Below the pieces are notes generated by a model. The model was given only the letters and a program-made list of their open reading frames with translations, made no database searches and was not told the DNA's origin. A DNA stretch of 40,578 nucleotides from assembly GCA_013178155.1 (NCBI GenBank), contig JABLXH010000042.1:1-40578 (forward strand), written 5' to 3'. The translations under genes were made by a program, and so were the position numbers. Position 1 is the stretch's first letter. Each line of letters begins with the position of its first letter. Shown here piece by piece: positions 1 through 7,719 of this stretch. Source of the stretch: Armatimonadota bacterium. Lineage in GTDB: Bacteria > Armatimonadota > Zipacnadia > Zipacnadales > UBA11051.

Positions 1-2
1 CG

Positions 3-1052
3 CGTTTCATTGTCATCGCATTCTGGCTGGTGGCTCTGACGCTGACCTGGATCACGCGCGCTCTGTGGGGGCGCGTGCGTCGGGCAGCGCTGGCCCGGCC
101 GGAGAATGTGTCGCGGGTTCTGGTCGTGGGCTGTGGCGACCTGGCGCGGATTGTCATGGGCAGGTTACGGCAGTTCTCCCTGGGTCTGGAACCCATTGGC
201 TTCGTCGCCACCGGTACTGCCCCCACCGAAATCGAGGGACTGCCTGTTGTGGGGAGGCTGGCGGACCTGCCCGCCCTCTTGTCTGCCCACGGGGCCGACG
301 AGGTGCTGGTCGCCGACCCCGATGTGCCGGCAGGGCAGTTGATGGAGGTCATCCGGGCCAGCGAGGAGAAGCATGTGGAGTTCCTCGTCGTGGCGGGCCC
401 CCTGCAAGTGCTCACCGCACAGGCGGAGCTGTCGGGCCCGGCGGATCTGCCCGTGCTGGAGTTGCGCAACCGCGCCTTCGGTCCTTTGCAAAGGCGCGTG
501 AAGCGGTTCTGTGACCTGGTCGGAGCCGCTCTCCTGCTGCTCCTGCTGGGGCCGCTGATGCTGGTGATCAGCGCCATGATCCGGCGGCAAATGGGGCCTC
601 CGGTGCTGTTCCGGCAAGTGCGTGTGGGCTACCGGGGACGGGAGTTCACGATGCTGAAGTTCCGCACCATGCGGGCTGACGCGGAGCCATACGCCGCGTC
701 ACCCGAGCACCCCGCCGATGAGCGGATCACGCCGCTGGGACGATGGCTTCGCAAGTACAGCCTGGATGAGCTGCCCCAGTTGTTCAATGTCCTGCGGGGT
801 GAAATGAGCCTGGTGGGGCCACGGCCCGAGATGCCCTTCATTGTGGCCCAGTACGAGCCCTGGCAGCGGCGGCGTCTGGAGGCAATGCCGGGGATGACGG
901 GCCTCTGGCAGATCCTGGGCCGCAAGGATCTGCCGTTACGCGAGAACATCGAGTACGACTTCTACTATATTCGCAATCAGTCGCTGCTGATGGACCTGGC
1001 CATTTTTCTGCGCACCATTCCGCTGGTGGTACTCGGCAAAGGAGCCTACTGA
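3..1052 (+). CDS. Polyprenyl glycosylphosphotransferase, 5'-truncated by the window edge
   Basis: Membrane enzyme that transfers a sugar-1-phosphate from a nucleotide sugar to undecaprenyl phosphate, the first step of an exopolysaccharide or O-antigen repeat unit. The reading frame is open from base 3, so the real start and the first transmembrane helices lie upstream; the GTG at 30 is internal. Visible order: the end of a membrane helix, a nucleotide-binding-like domain (VLVVGCGDLARIV), another helix (LVGAALLLLLLGPLMLVI), then the bacterial sugar transferase domain. That domain shows KFRTM, the LRKYSLDELPQLFNVLRG block with its Asp-Glu pair, SLVGPRPE and GLWQILGR. These match the WbaP/WcaJ-type family. 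The sugar specificity cannot be read from sequence. The gene ends 22 bases before the DUF6785 gene and may be the last gene of an upstream polysaccharide cluster. Confidence 0.93.
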   Translation, partial: RFIVIAFWLVALTLTWITRALWGRVRRAALARPENVSRVLVVGCGDLARIVMGRLRQFSLGLEPIGFVATGTAPTEIEGLPVVGRLADLPALLSAHGADEVLVADPDVPAGQLMEVIRASEEKHVEFLVVAGPLQVLTAQAELSGPADLPVLELRNRAFGPLQRRVKRFCDLVGAALLLLLLGPLMLVISAMIRRQMGPPVLFRQVRVGYRGREFTMLKFRTMRADAEPYAASPEHPADERITPLGRWLRKYSLDELPQLFNVLRGEMSLVGPRPEMPFIVAQYEPWQRRRLEAMPGMTGLWQILGRKDLPLRENIEYDFYYIRNQSLLMDLAIFLRTIPLVVLGKGAY

Positions 1053-1074
1053 GGACCCACGTCCCTCGGCCCGC

Positions 1075-3036
1075 ATGTCTGACGACTCATTGCAGGACAA
1101 GCTGAAGCCCACCCCGATCACGGCGCGCGCCGTGGTCGTTGCTTTGCTCATCTCCCTGGTCTTTGCGTACATCATCCCCTACGTGGATGTCTACCTCAAG
1201 GACACCTTCCTGGGGGCCCAGCACCTCCCCCCCGGGTCCGTCTTCATGCTTCTGGCCCTGACGCTCGGCATCAACCCGCTGCTGCGGCTCATCAGCCCCC
1301 GCGCTCCCCTGACCCGCACGGAACTGCTCTACATCTACTGCATGACACTGTTCTCCACGCTGGTTCCGGGGCATGGGGCCGAGAACGTCATCATCCCGGT
1401 GAGTGTCACCGCCCGTTACTTTGCCAGCCCCGAGAACAAGTGGGAACAGCTCTTCCATCAGTACATCCCTGACTGGTTCGCTCCCACTGACCCGGAGGTC
1501 GTCCGCCAGTTCTACGAGGGCCTCAGCCCCGGGGCCAGCCTGCCCTGGAATCACTGGTTGGTGCCCATGGCCGTCTGGGGCGGCGTCAGCCTGCTGCTGT
1601 ATGTCCTGGTGATGTGCCTGAGTGTGCTCTTCCGGCGCCAGTGGGCCGACCACGAGAAACTGGTCTTCCCCCTGGTGGCCCTGCCCCTGGAGATGACCAG
1701 CCCGGCCAATCGCCCCGAGGGAAGCTTCTATGGGAACAAGCTGATGTGGGTGGGCTTCGGCGTGGCCGTGGTGGTGCAGGTGCTGAGCGGGCTGAAGTAC
1801 TACTACCCCAGCTTCCCTGGGCTCAAGCTCTTCGTGGACTTTCAGCCCTTGCTCAAGGAAGAGCCCTGGCGAGCCATGGGCTGGACGCCGGGTTACATCT
1901 GGCCCTCGGTCATCGGGATCACCTTCCTGCTGCGGAGTGAGATCTCGTTTTCCCTGTGGTTCTTCTACTGGTTCACCAAGGCCCAGACCGTCATCGCCCA
2001 CCTGCTGGGCTACCGCTGGGGCGGGCGCAGCACCAGTTGGGGCTATGCCGCCTGGCTGGGATACCAGCCCGTGGGCGGCTACCTGGCCTACGTGGGCATC
2101 TCCTTCTACGCCGCGCGGCAGCACCTGAAGTATGTGTGGGAGATCACCTGCGGGCGAGCCCCCGAGCCTGGAAACGAGGGACTGTCGTACCGGGCTGCGC
2201 TCATCGGAGCCGTGGCCTCGCTGGCCGCGCTCATCGGTTTCTGCCTGGTGGCCGGGATGGGATTCTGGCCGGCTGCGGTCCAGATCAGCATCTACGTCGT
2301 CATCGCAATGTCGCTCAGCAAGGTGGTGGTCGAGAGCGGATTGCTCTTTGTTCAGGCGACCTTCCCGGCCCTCGATACCATGGCGCTGTTTGCGGGGACG
2401 CGCGCCATCGGCGCCCGCAGCATGACCGTCGCCACCTTCATCGAGCGGGGCTTCATGACCGACCTGCGGGCCTTCCTGATGCCCAGCTACCTGCAGAGCC
2501 TCCGCATCGCCGATCTAACCAACCTCGACAAGCGCGGACTCCTGCTGAACGCTGGCGTCATCATCATCCTGTGCACTGCCGTGGCCTATTGGCGGAACAA
2601 TGAGCTGGCCTATCGTTTCGGCGCCTTGCGGTGCAACGAGTGGTGGGCCAGGTCCGCGGGCGAAGGTGGGTTCAAGCTACTGGGGAACCAGTTGCAGGTG
2701 CCGCTGCCACCCGATGCCGTCGGCATCACCTCCCTGTCGCTGGGAGGGCTGTTTACACTGGGTCTTTACGCCATGCGGCAGCGTTTCACGTGGTTCACGC
2801 TGCACCCGGTTGGCTTTATCATGATGCACACCTACCCCATGATCATGCTCTGGTTCTCCATCTTCCTGGGGTGGGTGTTCAAAGCGGTTGTCATGCGGTA
2901 TGGTGGCTACCGGGGACTGCAGGCGACTACGCCGCTCTTCCTGGGAGTCGCCTTTGGCGACATCACAATGATGGTGGTCTGGCTGACGGTTGATGCCATC
3001 CTGGGCAAACATGACCATTTCCTGCTGCCCGGCTGA
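1075..3036 (+). CDS. DUF6785-type multi-pass membrane protein, OPT-transporter-like (copy 1)
   Basis: A 653-residue integral membrane protein with about 14 hydrophobic segments. It resembles proteins annotated DUF6785/DUF6784 and, in its last third, oligopeptide-transporter (OPT) proteins: PVGFIMMHTYP, a long aromatic helix, then LGWVFKAVVMRYGG and TPLFLGVAFGD. It shares the blocks YFASPENKW, WFAPTDPEVV and WADHEKLVFPL with the second copy at 14823, which reads YFAAPEND, WVAPTDEGVV and WAEHERLAFPL. I infer a transporter in the inner membrane; the substrate is unknown. The ATG at 1075 gives a short polar N-terminus before the first helix. The Gfo/Idh/MocA gene follows 36 bases later, and then a UroD-like gene, so these probably form one transcript. 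Confidence 0.82.
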   Translation: MSDDSLQDKLKPTPITARAVVVALLISLVFAYIIPYVDVYLKDTFLGAQHLPPGSVFMLLALTLGINPLLRLISPRAPLTRTELLYIYCMTLFSTLVPGHGAENVIIPVSVTARYFASPENKWEQLFHQYIPDWFAPTDPEVVRQFYEGLSPGASLPWNHWLVPMAVWGGVSLLLYVLVMCLSVLFRRQWADHEKLVFPLVALPLEMTSPANRPEGSFYGNKLMWVGFGVAVVVQVLSGLKYYYPSFPGLKLFVDFQPLLKEEPWRAMGWTPGYIWPSVIGITFLLRSEISFSLWFFYWFTKAQTVIAHLLGYRWGGRSTSWGYAAWLGYQPVGGYLAYVGISFYAARQHLKYVWEITCGRAPEPGNEGLSYRAALIGAVASLAALIGFCLVAGMGFWPAAVQISIYVVIAMSLSKVVVESGLLFVQATFPALDTMALFAGTRAIGARSMTVATFIERGFMTDLRAFLMPSYLQSLRIADLTNLDKRGLLLNAGVIIILCTAVAYWRNNELAYRFGALRCNEWWARSAGEGGFKLLGNQLQVPLPPDAVGITSLSLGGLFTLGLYAMRQRFTWFTLHPVGFIMMHTYPMIMLWFSIFLGWVFKAVVMRYGGYRGLQATTPLFLGVAFGDITMMVVWLTVDAILGKHDHFLLPG

Positions 3037-3072
3037 CACGGGTCGGGGCGGGCAGAGAGGGAGACCACGAAG

Positions 3073-4146
3073 ATGAGTTTGAAGATCGGTGTGGCCGGAT
3101 TGCGGCGGGGAACCGGGCCAGCGCTGGTGCTCAAGCAGCACGCTGAATGTGAACTGACCGCGGTCTGCGATCTCTTCCCCGGCCGGGCGGAAGCCTTTGC
3201 CAAGCAGCACGGTGTTGCACAATGGTTCGACGACTACACCGCCTTCTGTGCTGCGGACCTCGACGCCATCGTGGTGGCCACGCCAGCCCCCGTGCATGTG
3301 GCTTGTGCTGTGGAGGCCATGCGGGCAGGAAAGCATGTGCTCTCTGAAGTGCCTGCCTGCTGGGACCTCGACCAGGCGCGGGAACTGGTACGGGTCGTCC
3401 GCGAGACCGGCCTGAAGTACATGTTCGGCGAGAACATGTGCTACTTCGCCTACTGCCAATCCTATGGCGAGATGGTGCGGCGCGGCGACATTGGCGAGGT
3501 CATCTACGTCGAGGGCGAGTACATCCACAACTGCGACAGCCTGATGACCGAGACGGGTCCCGACGGGCAGCCACGGCTCACCTGGCGCACGAGGATGCCG
3601 CCCATCCAGTATTGCACCCACGAGCTGGGGCCGATCCTGCAGTGGCTGGATGACCGCATCGTCAGCGCCACGGGCCTGTCCACTGGTTGCTGGCGCAAGC
3701 CCGAATGGGGCGTCACCGACATGGAGGTCGGGCTCTTCCGCACCGCCAAGGGCGTCATCGTAAAGGTGCTGTGCGGCTTCTCGGTGGCCAAGGAGCCCGC
3801 CCATCACTGGTTCACGCTCTACGGCACCAGAGGCCACCTGGAGAGCCCCCGCTGGCCCGACGGGCAGCATCGCCTGCAGAGCGACCTGGTCCCGTACATG
3901 ACCGAGCATGCCCGGCTCAGTCTGGGCATCAATCACCCCGGCGCGCCACCCGAGGCCACCGTCGGGGGTCATGGCACGTCCGAGTATTTCATGTGCAATG
4001 ACTTCGTGCGCTGCATCCTGGATGACACCAAGCCGGCCATTGATGTCTACCAGGGCCTGGACATGACGTTGCCCGGCATCTGTGCCCACCTCTCCGCCGA
4101 ACGGGGCGGGGAGCTGGTGGAAGTGCCGGACCCGAGAGATTGGTAG
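3073..4146 (+). CDS. Gfo/Idh/MocA family protein with altered catalytic motif
   Basis: 357 residues with an N-terminal Rossmann fold (KIGVAGLRRGTGPAL, then VCDL at the end of strand 2, and IVVATPAPVHV) and a C-terminal alpha/beta domain. This is typical of NAD(P)-dependent sugar or inositol dehydrogenases. The start has a purine-rich site (GAGAGGGAGA) about 8 bases upstream. Oddly, the usual Glu-Lys-Pro motif, whose Lys is catalytic in the family, reads Glu92-Val93-Pro94, and the glycine motif is loose. The C-terminal-domain histidine is present (H183 in CTHELGP). It may use a different mechanism, or act on a sugar without hydride transfer. It sits between a DUF6785 protein and a UroD-like protein, which suggests shared sugar-derived substrates. 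Confidence 0.88.
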   Translation: MSLKIGVAGLRRGTGPALVLKQHAECELTAVCDLFPGRAEAFAKQHGVAQWFDDYTAFCAADLDAIVVATPAPVHVACAVEAMRAGKHVLSEVPACWDLDQARELVRVVRETGLKYMFGENMCYFAYCQSYGEMVRRGDIGEVIYVEGEYIHNCDSLMTETGPDGQPRLTWRTRMPPIQYCTHELGPILQWLDDRIVSATGLSTGCWRKPEWGVTDMEVGLFRTAKGVIVKVLCGFSVAKEPAHHWFTLYGTRGHLESPRWPDGQHRLQSDLVPYMTEHARLSLGINHPGAPPEATVGGHGTSEYFMCNDFVRCILDDTKPAIDVYQGLDMTLPGICAHLSAERGGELVEVPDPRDW

Positions 4147-4153
4147 CAAAGCG

Positions 4154-5095
4154 ATGGCGAACCTCAGCCCCAAGGAGAACTACCTGGCCGCTGTGCGCTT
4201 TGCTGGGCCTGACTACGTGCCGCGGGGCGATGAGCCCATCTGGCACCATTTCCAGTTCGAGGGCAACTTCCGACTCGCGGACTGGACGGACCTGTGGGGC
4301 GTACGCTGGGAGGTGGGCCTGGAGGGCACGGTGCCGTTCCCGAAGGGCAACCCGCTGCCCGACCTGGACCGCCTGGCTGACTACCGATTCCCGGACCCCG
4401 GGCAGCTTGAGTTCACTGCCGAACAGCGCGACGCCCTGGCGAAGGTAGACCGGGGCGAGAAGCTGGTGGGCGGAAGCCTGACCTATCTGCTCTTCGAGCG
4501 TGCCTGGGCGGTCATGGGCATGGAGCAGTTCCTGAGCGCTCTCGTGACCCATCCGGCCGAGGTCAAAGTGTTCCTGCACGGCATCGCCGACTATGCCCGC
4601 CGGGTCTTCGACCGCTACCTGGAACTGGGCGTGGACGCCGTCTCCTTCTCCGAGGACCTGGGTACCCAGCGGGCGCTGATGATGTCACCCGCCATGTTCC
4701 GCGAGTTCATCCTGCCGGAGTATGTGTACGCCTTCGCGGATGTACTGGAGGCCGGGAAGCTGGTGTTGTTCCACAGTTGCGGCTGCATCGAGGCGGTCGC
4801 GGCCGATCTGGCCAGCATCGGTGTCAGCGTGCTGAACCCCATCCAGGCCCGCGCAAACGATCTGGCGAAGGTGAAGGCGGACACGGTGGGCCGTATGGCG
4901 CTGGAGGGGGCAATAGACACGGCGATCCTGGCTGGCGGCACGCCCGAGGACGTGCGCGCCGAGGTCATCCGGGTCATGGAGATACTCAAGCCCGGCGGCG
5001 GGTACATCTGCGGCCCGGACCAGGGAATCCCCGGCGTGCCCCCGGAGAACTACCAGGCCCTGTGGGACACGGCGCGCGAGGTCGGACGATATTGA
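4154..5095 (+). CDS. UroD-like protein (MtaA/CmuA-type) with complete Zn ligand set
   Basis: 313 residues of the uroporphyrinogen decarboxylase superfamily. This is unlikely to be HemE: it lacks the usual HemE N-terminal motif and carries a His-x-Cys pair (H207, C209 in LFHSCG) with a further Cys exactly 77 residues on (C286 in GGYICGPDQG). That H-x-C-xn-C layout is the zinc site of the methylcobalamin:CoM methyltransferases MtaA and MtbA. I infer methyl transfer to a thiol or corrinoid rather than decarboxylation. The ATG at 4154 is preferred to the longer frame from 4082 because it follows the Gfo/Idh/MocA stop by only 7 bases and avoids overlap. It is co-transcribed with the upstream genes. 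No corrinoid protein is seen in the window. Confidence 0.83.
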   Translation: MANLSPKENYLAAVRFAGPDYVPRGDEPIWHHFQFEGNFRLADWTDLWGVRWEVGLEGTVPFPKGNPLPDLDRLADYRFPDPGQLEFTAEQRDALAKVDRGEKLVGGSLTYLLFERAWAVMGMEQFLSALVTHPAEVKVFLHGIADYARRVFDRYLELGVDAVSFSEDLGTQRALMMSPAMFREFILPEYVYAFADVLEAGKLVLFHSCGCIEAVAADLASIGVSVLNPIQARANDLAKVKADTVGRMALEGAIDTAILAGGTPEDVRAEVIRVMEILKPGGGYICGPDQGIPGVPPENYQALWDTAREVGRY

Positions 5096-5103
5096 CGGAC
5101 AAC

Positions 5104-5280
5104 GGGATGAGTGTCTCGATGCCACGTTGGCGTGCCGGGGGACCAGGAGCTAACCTCGGTAGGCGGGGCATCCTGCCCCGCCCCTCTGATGGACACTGGG
5201 AGGGATGAGTCAATGGCACGTTGGTGTGCCGGGCGACCGGGACCTAAACTCGGTAGGCGGGGCATCCTGCCTCGCCTACC
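5104..5280 (+). repeat. Two tandem copies of a hairpin-bearing repeat
   Basis: Two copies of a 64-base unit, 5119-5182 and 5213-5276, lie 94 bases apart and match at 57 of 64 positions by hand alignment. Each is preceded by GGGATGAG (5104 and 5202). Each ends in a GC hairpin with the three-base loop TCC. Copy 1 has a perfect 9-bp stem (5162-5170 with 5174-5182). Copy 2 has a 13-bp stem with one G-U pair (5252-5264 with 5268-5280). The same hairpin core recurs at 14783-14813. No run of T follows, so these are not classic terminators. They look like a REP-like dispersed repeat. Confidence 0.8.
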
Positions 5281-6514
5281 AGGGATGTTCGTGCTTGGCT
5301 TGTTGGTCGCAGGACTGGCCTGCGCCCAGTCACCTCAGGGGGTGGGACGATTGGCGCTCAAGGAGAAGACGCTGCTGGAGAAGCCGTCACCGCTCATGGG
5401 CGCCTTCTACGTGGCCCGCACCGGCCTGGAGATGATGACTTACTCCGCGCGCTCGACCGACAACGGGCGCACCTGGACCCCGGCCACCCCACAGCCCGAT
5501 TTCGACAGCAAACTCCCGCCCAACTATCGCCGCAGCTACTACCCGGGCTTCGTGGACCCGGTGAACGGCAACCTCCTGTCAGTGCTCTTCTGCATGGACC
5601 GGGCAGACATAGACCGCAATGTCGTGGAGCCCGAGGAGACGGCCACCGACTCGTACATCCGCTATCGCGTCTCTGTGGATGGGGGCAAGACCTTCCTGTT
5701 CGACGAGCCCATCATCCAGGAGGGGGGCTTCACCTTTGAGCATCCTCTGGAGGGGCTGTATCTCGGCAAGAACGCCATCTTCCTGGGGGATCAGGGCTGT
5801 CGGCCGATCCGCACCCGCCAGGGCCACATCATCGTGCCCACACAGATGACTATTCTCAACGACCAGGGTGAGCTGGAGACCTTCGGCAGCGGCTGGGACT
5901 ACTACCACAGCCTGATGCTCATCGGCACGTGGCAGCGCGATCACCGCCTGAAGTGGCAGGTGTCCGAGCAGATCAAGGCGGACCCCGACCGCACCGTCCG
6001 CGGCCTCTATGAGCCGACGCTGGCCGAGATGCCCGACGGCCGCATCCTGTGCGTCATGCGCGGCTCCAACGGCCTGAAGAAAGACCCCGACTACCGGTTG
6101 CCGGGACGGAAGTGGTACAGCGTTTCGCGTGACGGCGGCTTTCACTGGAGTCGTCCCCGCCCGTGGCACTACAGCAATGGCCGGAGCTTCTACTCGCCGT
6201 CCAGCATGTCGCAGATCATCCAGCACTCCAACGGCCGCTACTACTGGCTGGGCAATATCAACGCCACCAACCCCCGCGGGAACGCCAACCGCTACCCGCT
6301 GGTCATCGGCGAGATCGATCCGGAGACCATGATGCTCATCGAGGAGAGCGTGACCATCATGGACACGCGCGGGGAGGGCGATCCGGAGGGCCTGCAACTG
6401 TCAAACTTCTACGCCTTCGAGGACCGGGAGACCGGCGACATCGTGTTGCCGATGGGCCGCTGGACCCCGCCGGACAACTATCAGTGGGTGATCTACCGCG
6501 TGGCGACCCGCTAG
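5213..6514 (+). CDS. Secreted sialidase-like (BNR/Asp-box) propeller protein
   Basis: 433 residues. Three Asp-boxes (S-x-D-x-G-x-T/H-W/F) lie at about 81-88 (STDNGRTW), 154-161 (SVDGGKTF) and 305-312 (SRDGGFHW). A YEPTLAEMPDGRIL block carries the Glu typical of sialidase-fold proteins. This points to a five- or six-bladed beta-propeller acting on glycans outside the cell. True sialidase activity is not assured, since many homologues are of unknown specificity. The ATG at 5213 has a good GGGAGG site 9 bases upstream and gives a basic leader before the hydrophobic stretch FVLGLLVAGLACA. The ATG at 5285 gives a bare signal peptide but has no ribosome site. With the 5213 start, repeat copy 2 encodes the basic part of the signal peptide. 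The stop overlaps that of the opposing gene in the tetranucleotide CTAG. Confidence 0.8.
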   Translation: MARWCAGRPGPKLGRRGILPRLPGMFVLGLLVAGLACAQSPQGVGRLALKEKTLLEKPSPLMGAFYVARTGLEMMTYSARSTDNGRTWTPATPQPDFDSKLPPNYRRSYYPGFVDPVNGNLLSVLFCMDRADIDRNVVEPEETATDSYIRYRVSVDGGKTFLFDEPIIQEGGFTFEHPLEGLYLGKNAIFLGDQGCRPIRTRQGHIIVPTQMTILNDQGELETFGSGWDYYHSLMLIGTWQRDHRLKWQVSEQIKADPDRTVRGLYEPTLAEMPDGRILCVMRGSNGLKKDPDYRLPGRKWYSVSRDGGFHWSRPRPWHYSNGRSFYSPSSMSQIIQHSNGRYYWLGNINATNPRGNANRYPLVIGEIDPETMMLIEESVTIMDTRGEGDPEGLQLSNFYAFEDRETGDIVLPMGRWTPPDNYQWVIYRVATR

Positions 6515-7719
6515 CGAGGCGTGTCGGTGAGCTGCCCGATGTTCTCGAGCCAGGCTATCTGCATCTGGCGGTGCAGTTCCCGGCACTGGCACGTCAGTTG
6601 CACGAAGGCCAGCTCCTCCTCGCGCGACAACGGTTGGTCGCCTGTCCCCCGCGCCTGCTCCAGGGCCTGCCAGGCCTGGCGCGCCCGGTCCCGCAGCTCC
6701 TGAGGTATCTGTGTTTCGCCCAGCAGATACTCATAGTCTTCCCGCGCGACGGCGCTGTCCCAGATCTGGTTGGCGGTCAGGCTGAACGGCATCGCGACCA
6801 ACCGTTCACGGACGCCTGGGGCTTCCTGGCGGAAGATAGGCAGCTCCTCACGCCAGTGGCGGCCCTCCCAGTAGCCGATCGCGACACGAAGCGAACGCCG
6901 TCCGGGCCGTGGTGTGAGCTTCGGCTGGACCGGATACGTGCCAGCAACCGCCAGGCCGCTGACCTCCTCCGGGTCCAGGACCATGAGGCACCCACCGTCC
7001 TCCTGACTGAGTCGATTGTGCAGCATCAGGGCCCATTCCGTGCCCGGGTCCAGCGCCGTGTCGGTGTCGGCAGTGGGCAGTTCCCGCGTGTTGGTGGCTA
7101 CCCAGCGCTCTCGTGCGGCGTCCATCGTCTTGGACGTGTTGTAGGGGTAGCTGGAGAAGGTCACCGACCCCAGGCTCCAGCCCTGAGCTCCGGCTATCCA
7201 GATCTCCACGTAAGCCCAGTACGTTTCCCCGGCTCGTTTGAGATATCGCACACCCAGCAGGCCCGGCGACTGGCCCCCTGCGCCGCGCGGCAGTTCCCAG
7301 AGGAAGTCCGCCACTGCCGTCTGCCCTTCTGCCAGGACGTTCAGGCCGCGCTGGCGCTCCACGCCCATGATGGGACAGGTGCGGCCGTCGGGGCTGACCA
7401 CCGTCGGGGCGACGAAATCCCACAGGTCCCAGCCGCCGTTGCCCGCGATCCGACCAAAATCCAGCCCGAAGAAGTGGTCAGCGTACTTGGCGGCGGTGGG
7501 CTGGTCGTCCGCGTCCGGTTTGACGAAGGCCTCGTACTTGGCAATGAGATTGTCCAGTGCCACCTCGCGTCGCACGCGGTCGTAGCCCACCCGCTCGGGG
7601 TCCTGGGTCTCGGGCTTGCGGGTCTCGCTCACCCGGGCCAGGATGGGCTGTGCCGGCTGTGCCCAGACCACGCTCGCCAGCAACAGGCAGGTGCCAATCA
7701 CAAGGTAACGTCCCATCAT
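6511..7719 (-). CDS. Secreted protein of unknown function
   Basis: 402 residues starting with a clear signal peptide (YLVIGTCLLLASVVWAQ). I do not recognise a family. Residues 60-300 look like an all-beta secreted fold: a DFFxLDFGRxxGNGGWDLWDF-like aromatic stretch is followed by alternating strands and SLGSVTFSSYPYN. The last 100 residues are helical and charged (many Arg, Glu, Gln). Two ATGs in a row (7719, 7716) follow directly after the stop of the GH42-like gene with no gap, and GGAGG sits just before that stop, so translation is probably coupled. It may be a partner or accessory protein of that enzyme in the cell envelope. Confidence 0.75.
   Translation of the reverse strand: MMGRYLVIGTCLLLASVVWAQPAQPILARVSETRKPETQDPERVGYDRVRREVALDNLIAKYEAFVKPDADDQPTAAKYADHFFGLDFGRIAGNGGWDLWDFVAPTVVSPDGRTCPIMGVERQRGLNVLAEGQTAVADFLWELPRGAGGQSPGLLGVRYLKRAGETYWAYVEIWIAGAQGWSLGSVTFSSYPYNTSKTMDAARERWVATNTRELPTADTDTALDPGTEWALMLHNRLSQEDGGCLMVLDPEEVSGLAVAGTYPVQPKLTPRPGRRSLRVAIGYWEGRHWREELPIFRQEAPGVRERLVAMPFSLTANQIWDSAVAREDYEYLLGETQIPQELRDRARQAWQALEQARGTGDQPLSREEELAFVQLTCQCRELHRQMQIAWLENIGQLTDTPR

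Noticed and set aside
2677-4173. Minus-strand frame of 498 codons opposite the DUF6785 and Gfo/Idh/MocA genes
   Set aside because: Crosses two well-supported genes on the other strand, has no ribosome site and no family features.
4154-5095. Assignment as hemE (uroporphyrinogen decarboxylase of haem synthesis)
   Set aside because: The H-x-C...C zinc layout and the non-haem neighbours fit the methyltransferase-like branch better.
5162-5280. Hairpins read as rho-independent terminators
   Set aside because: Neither stem is followed by a run of T, and they sit directly before a start codon.
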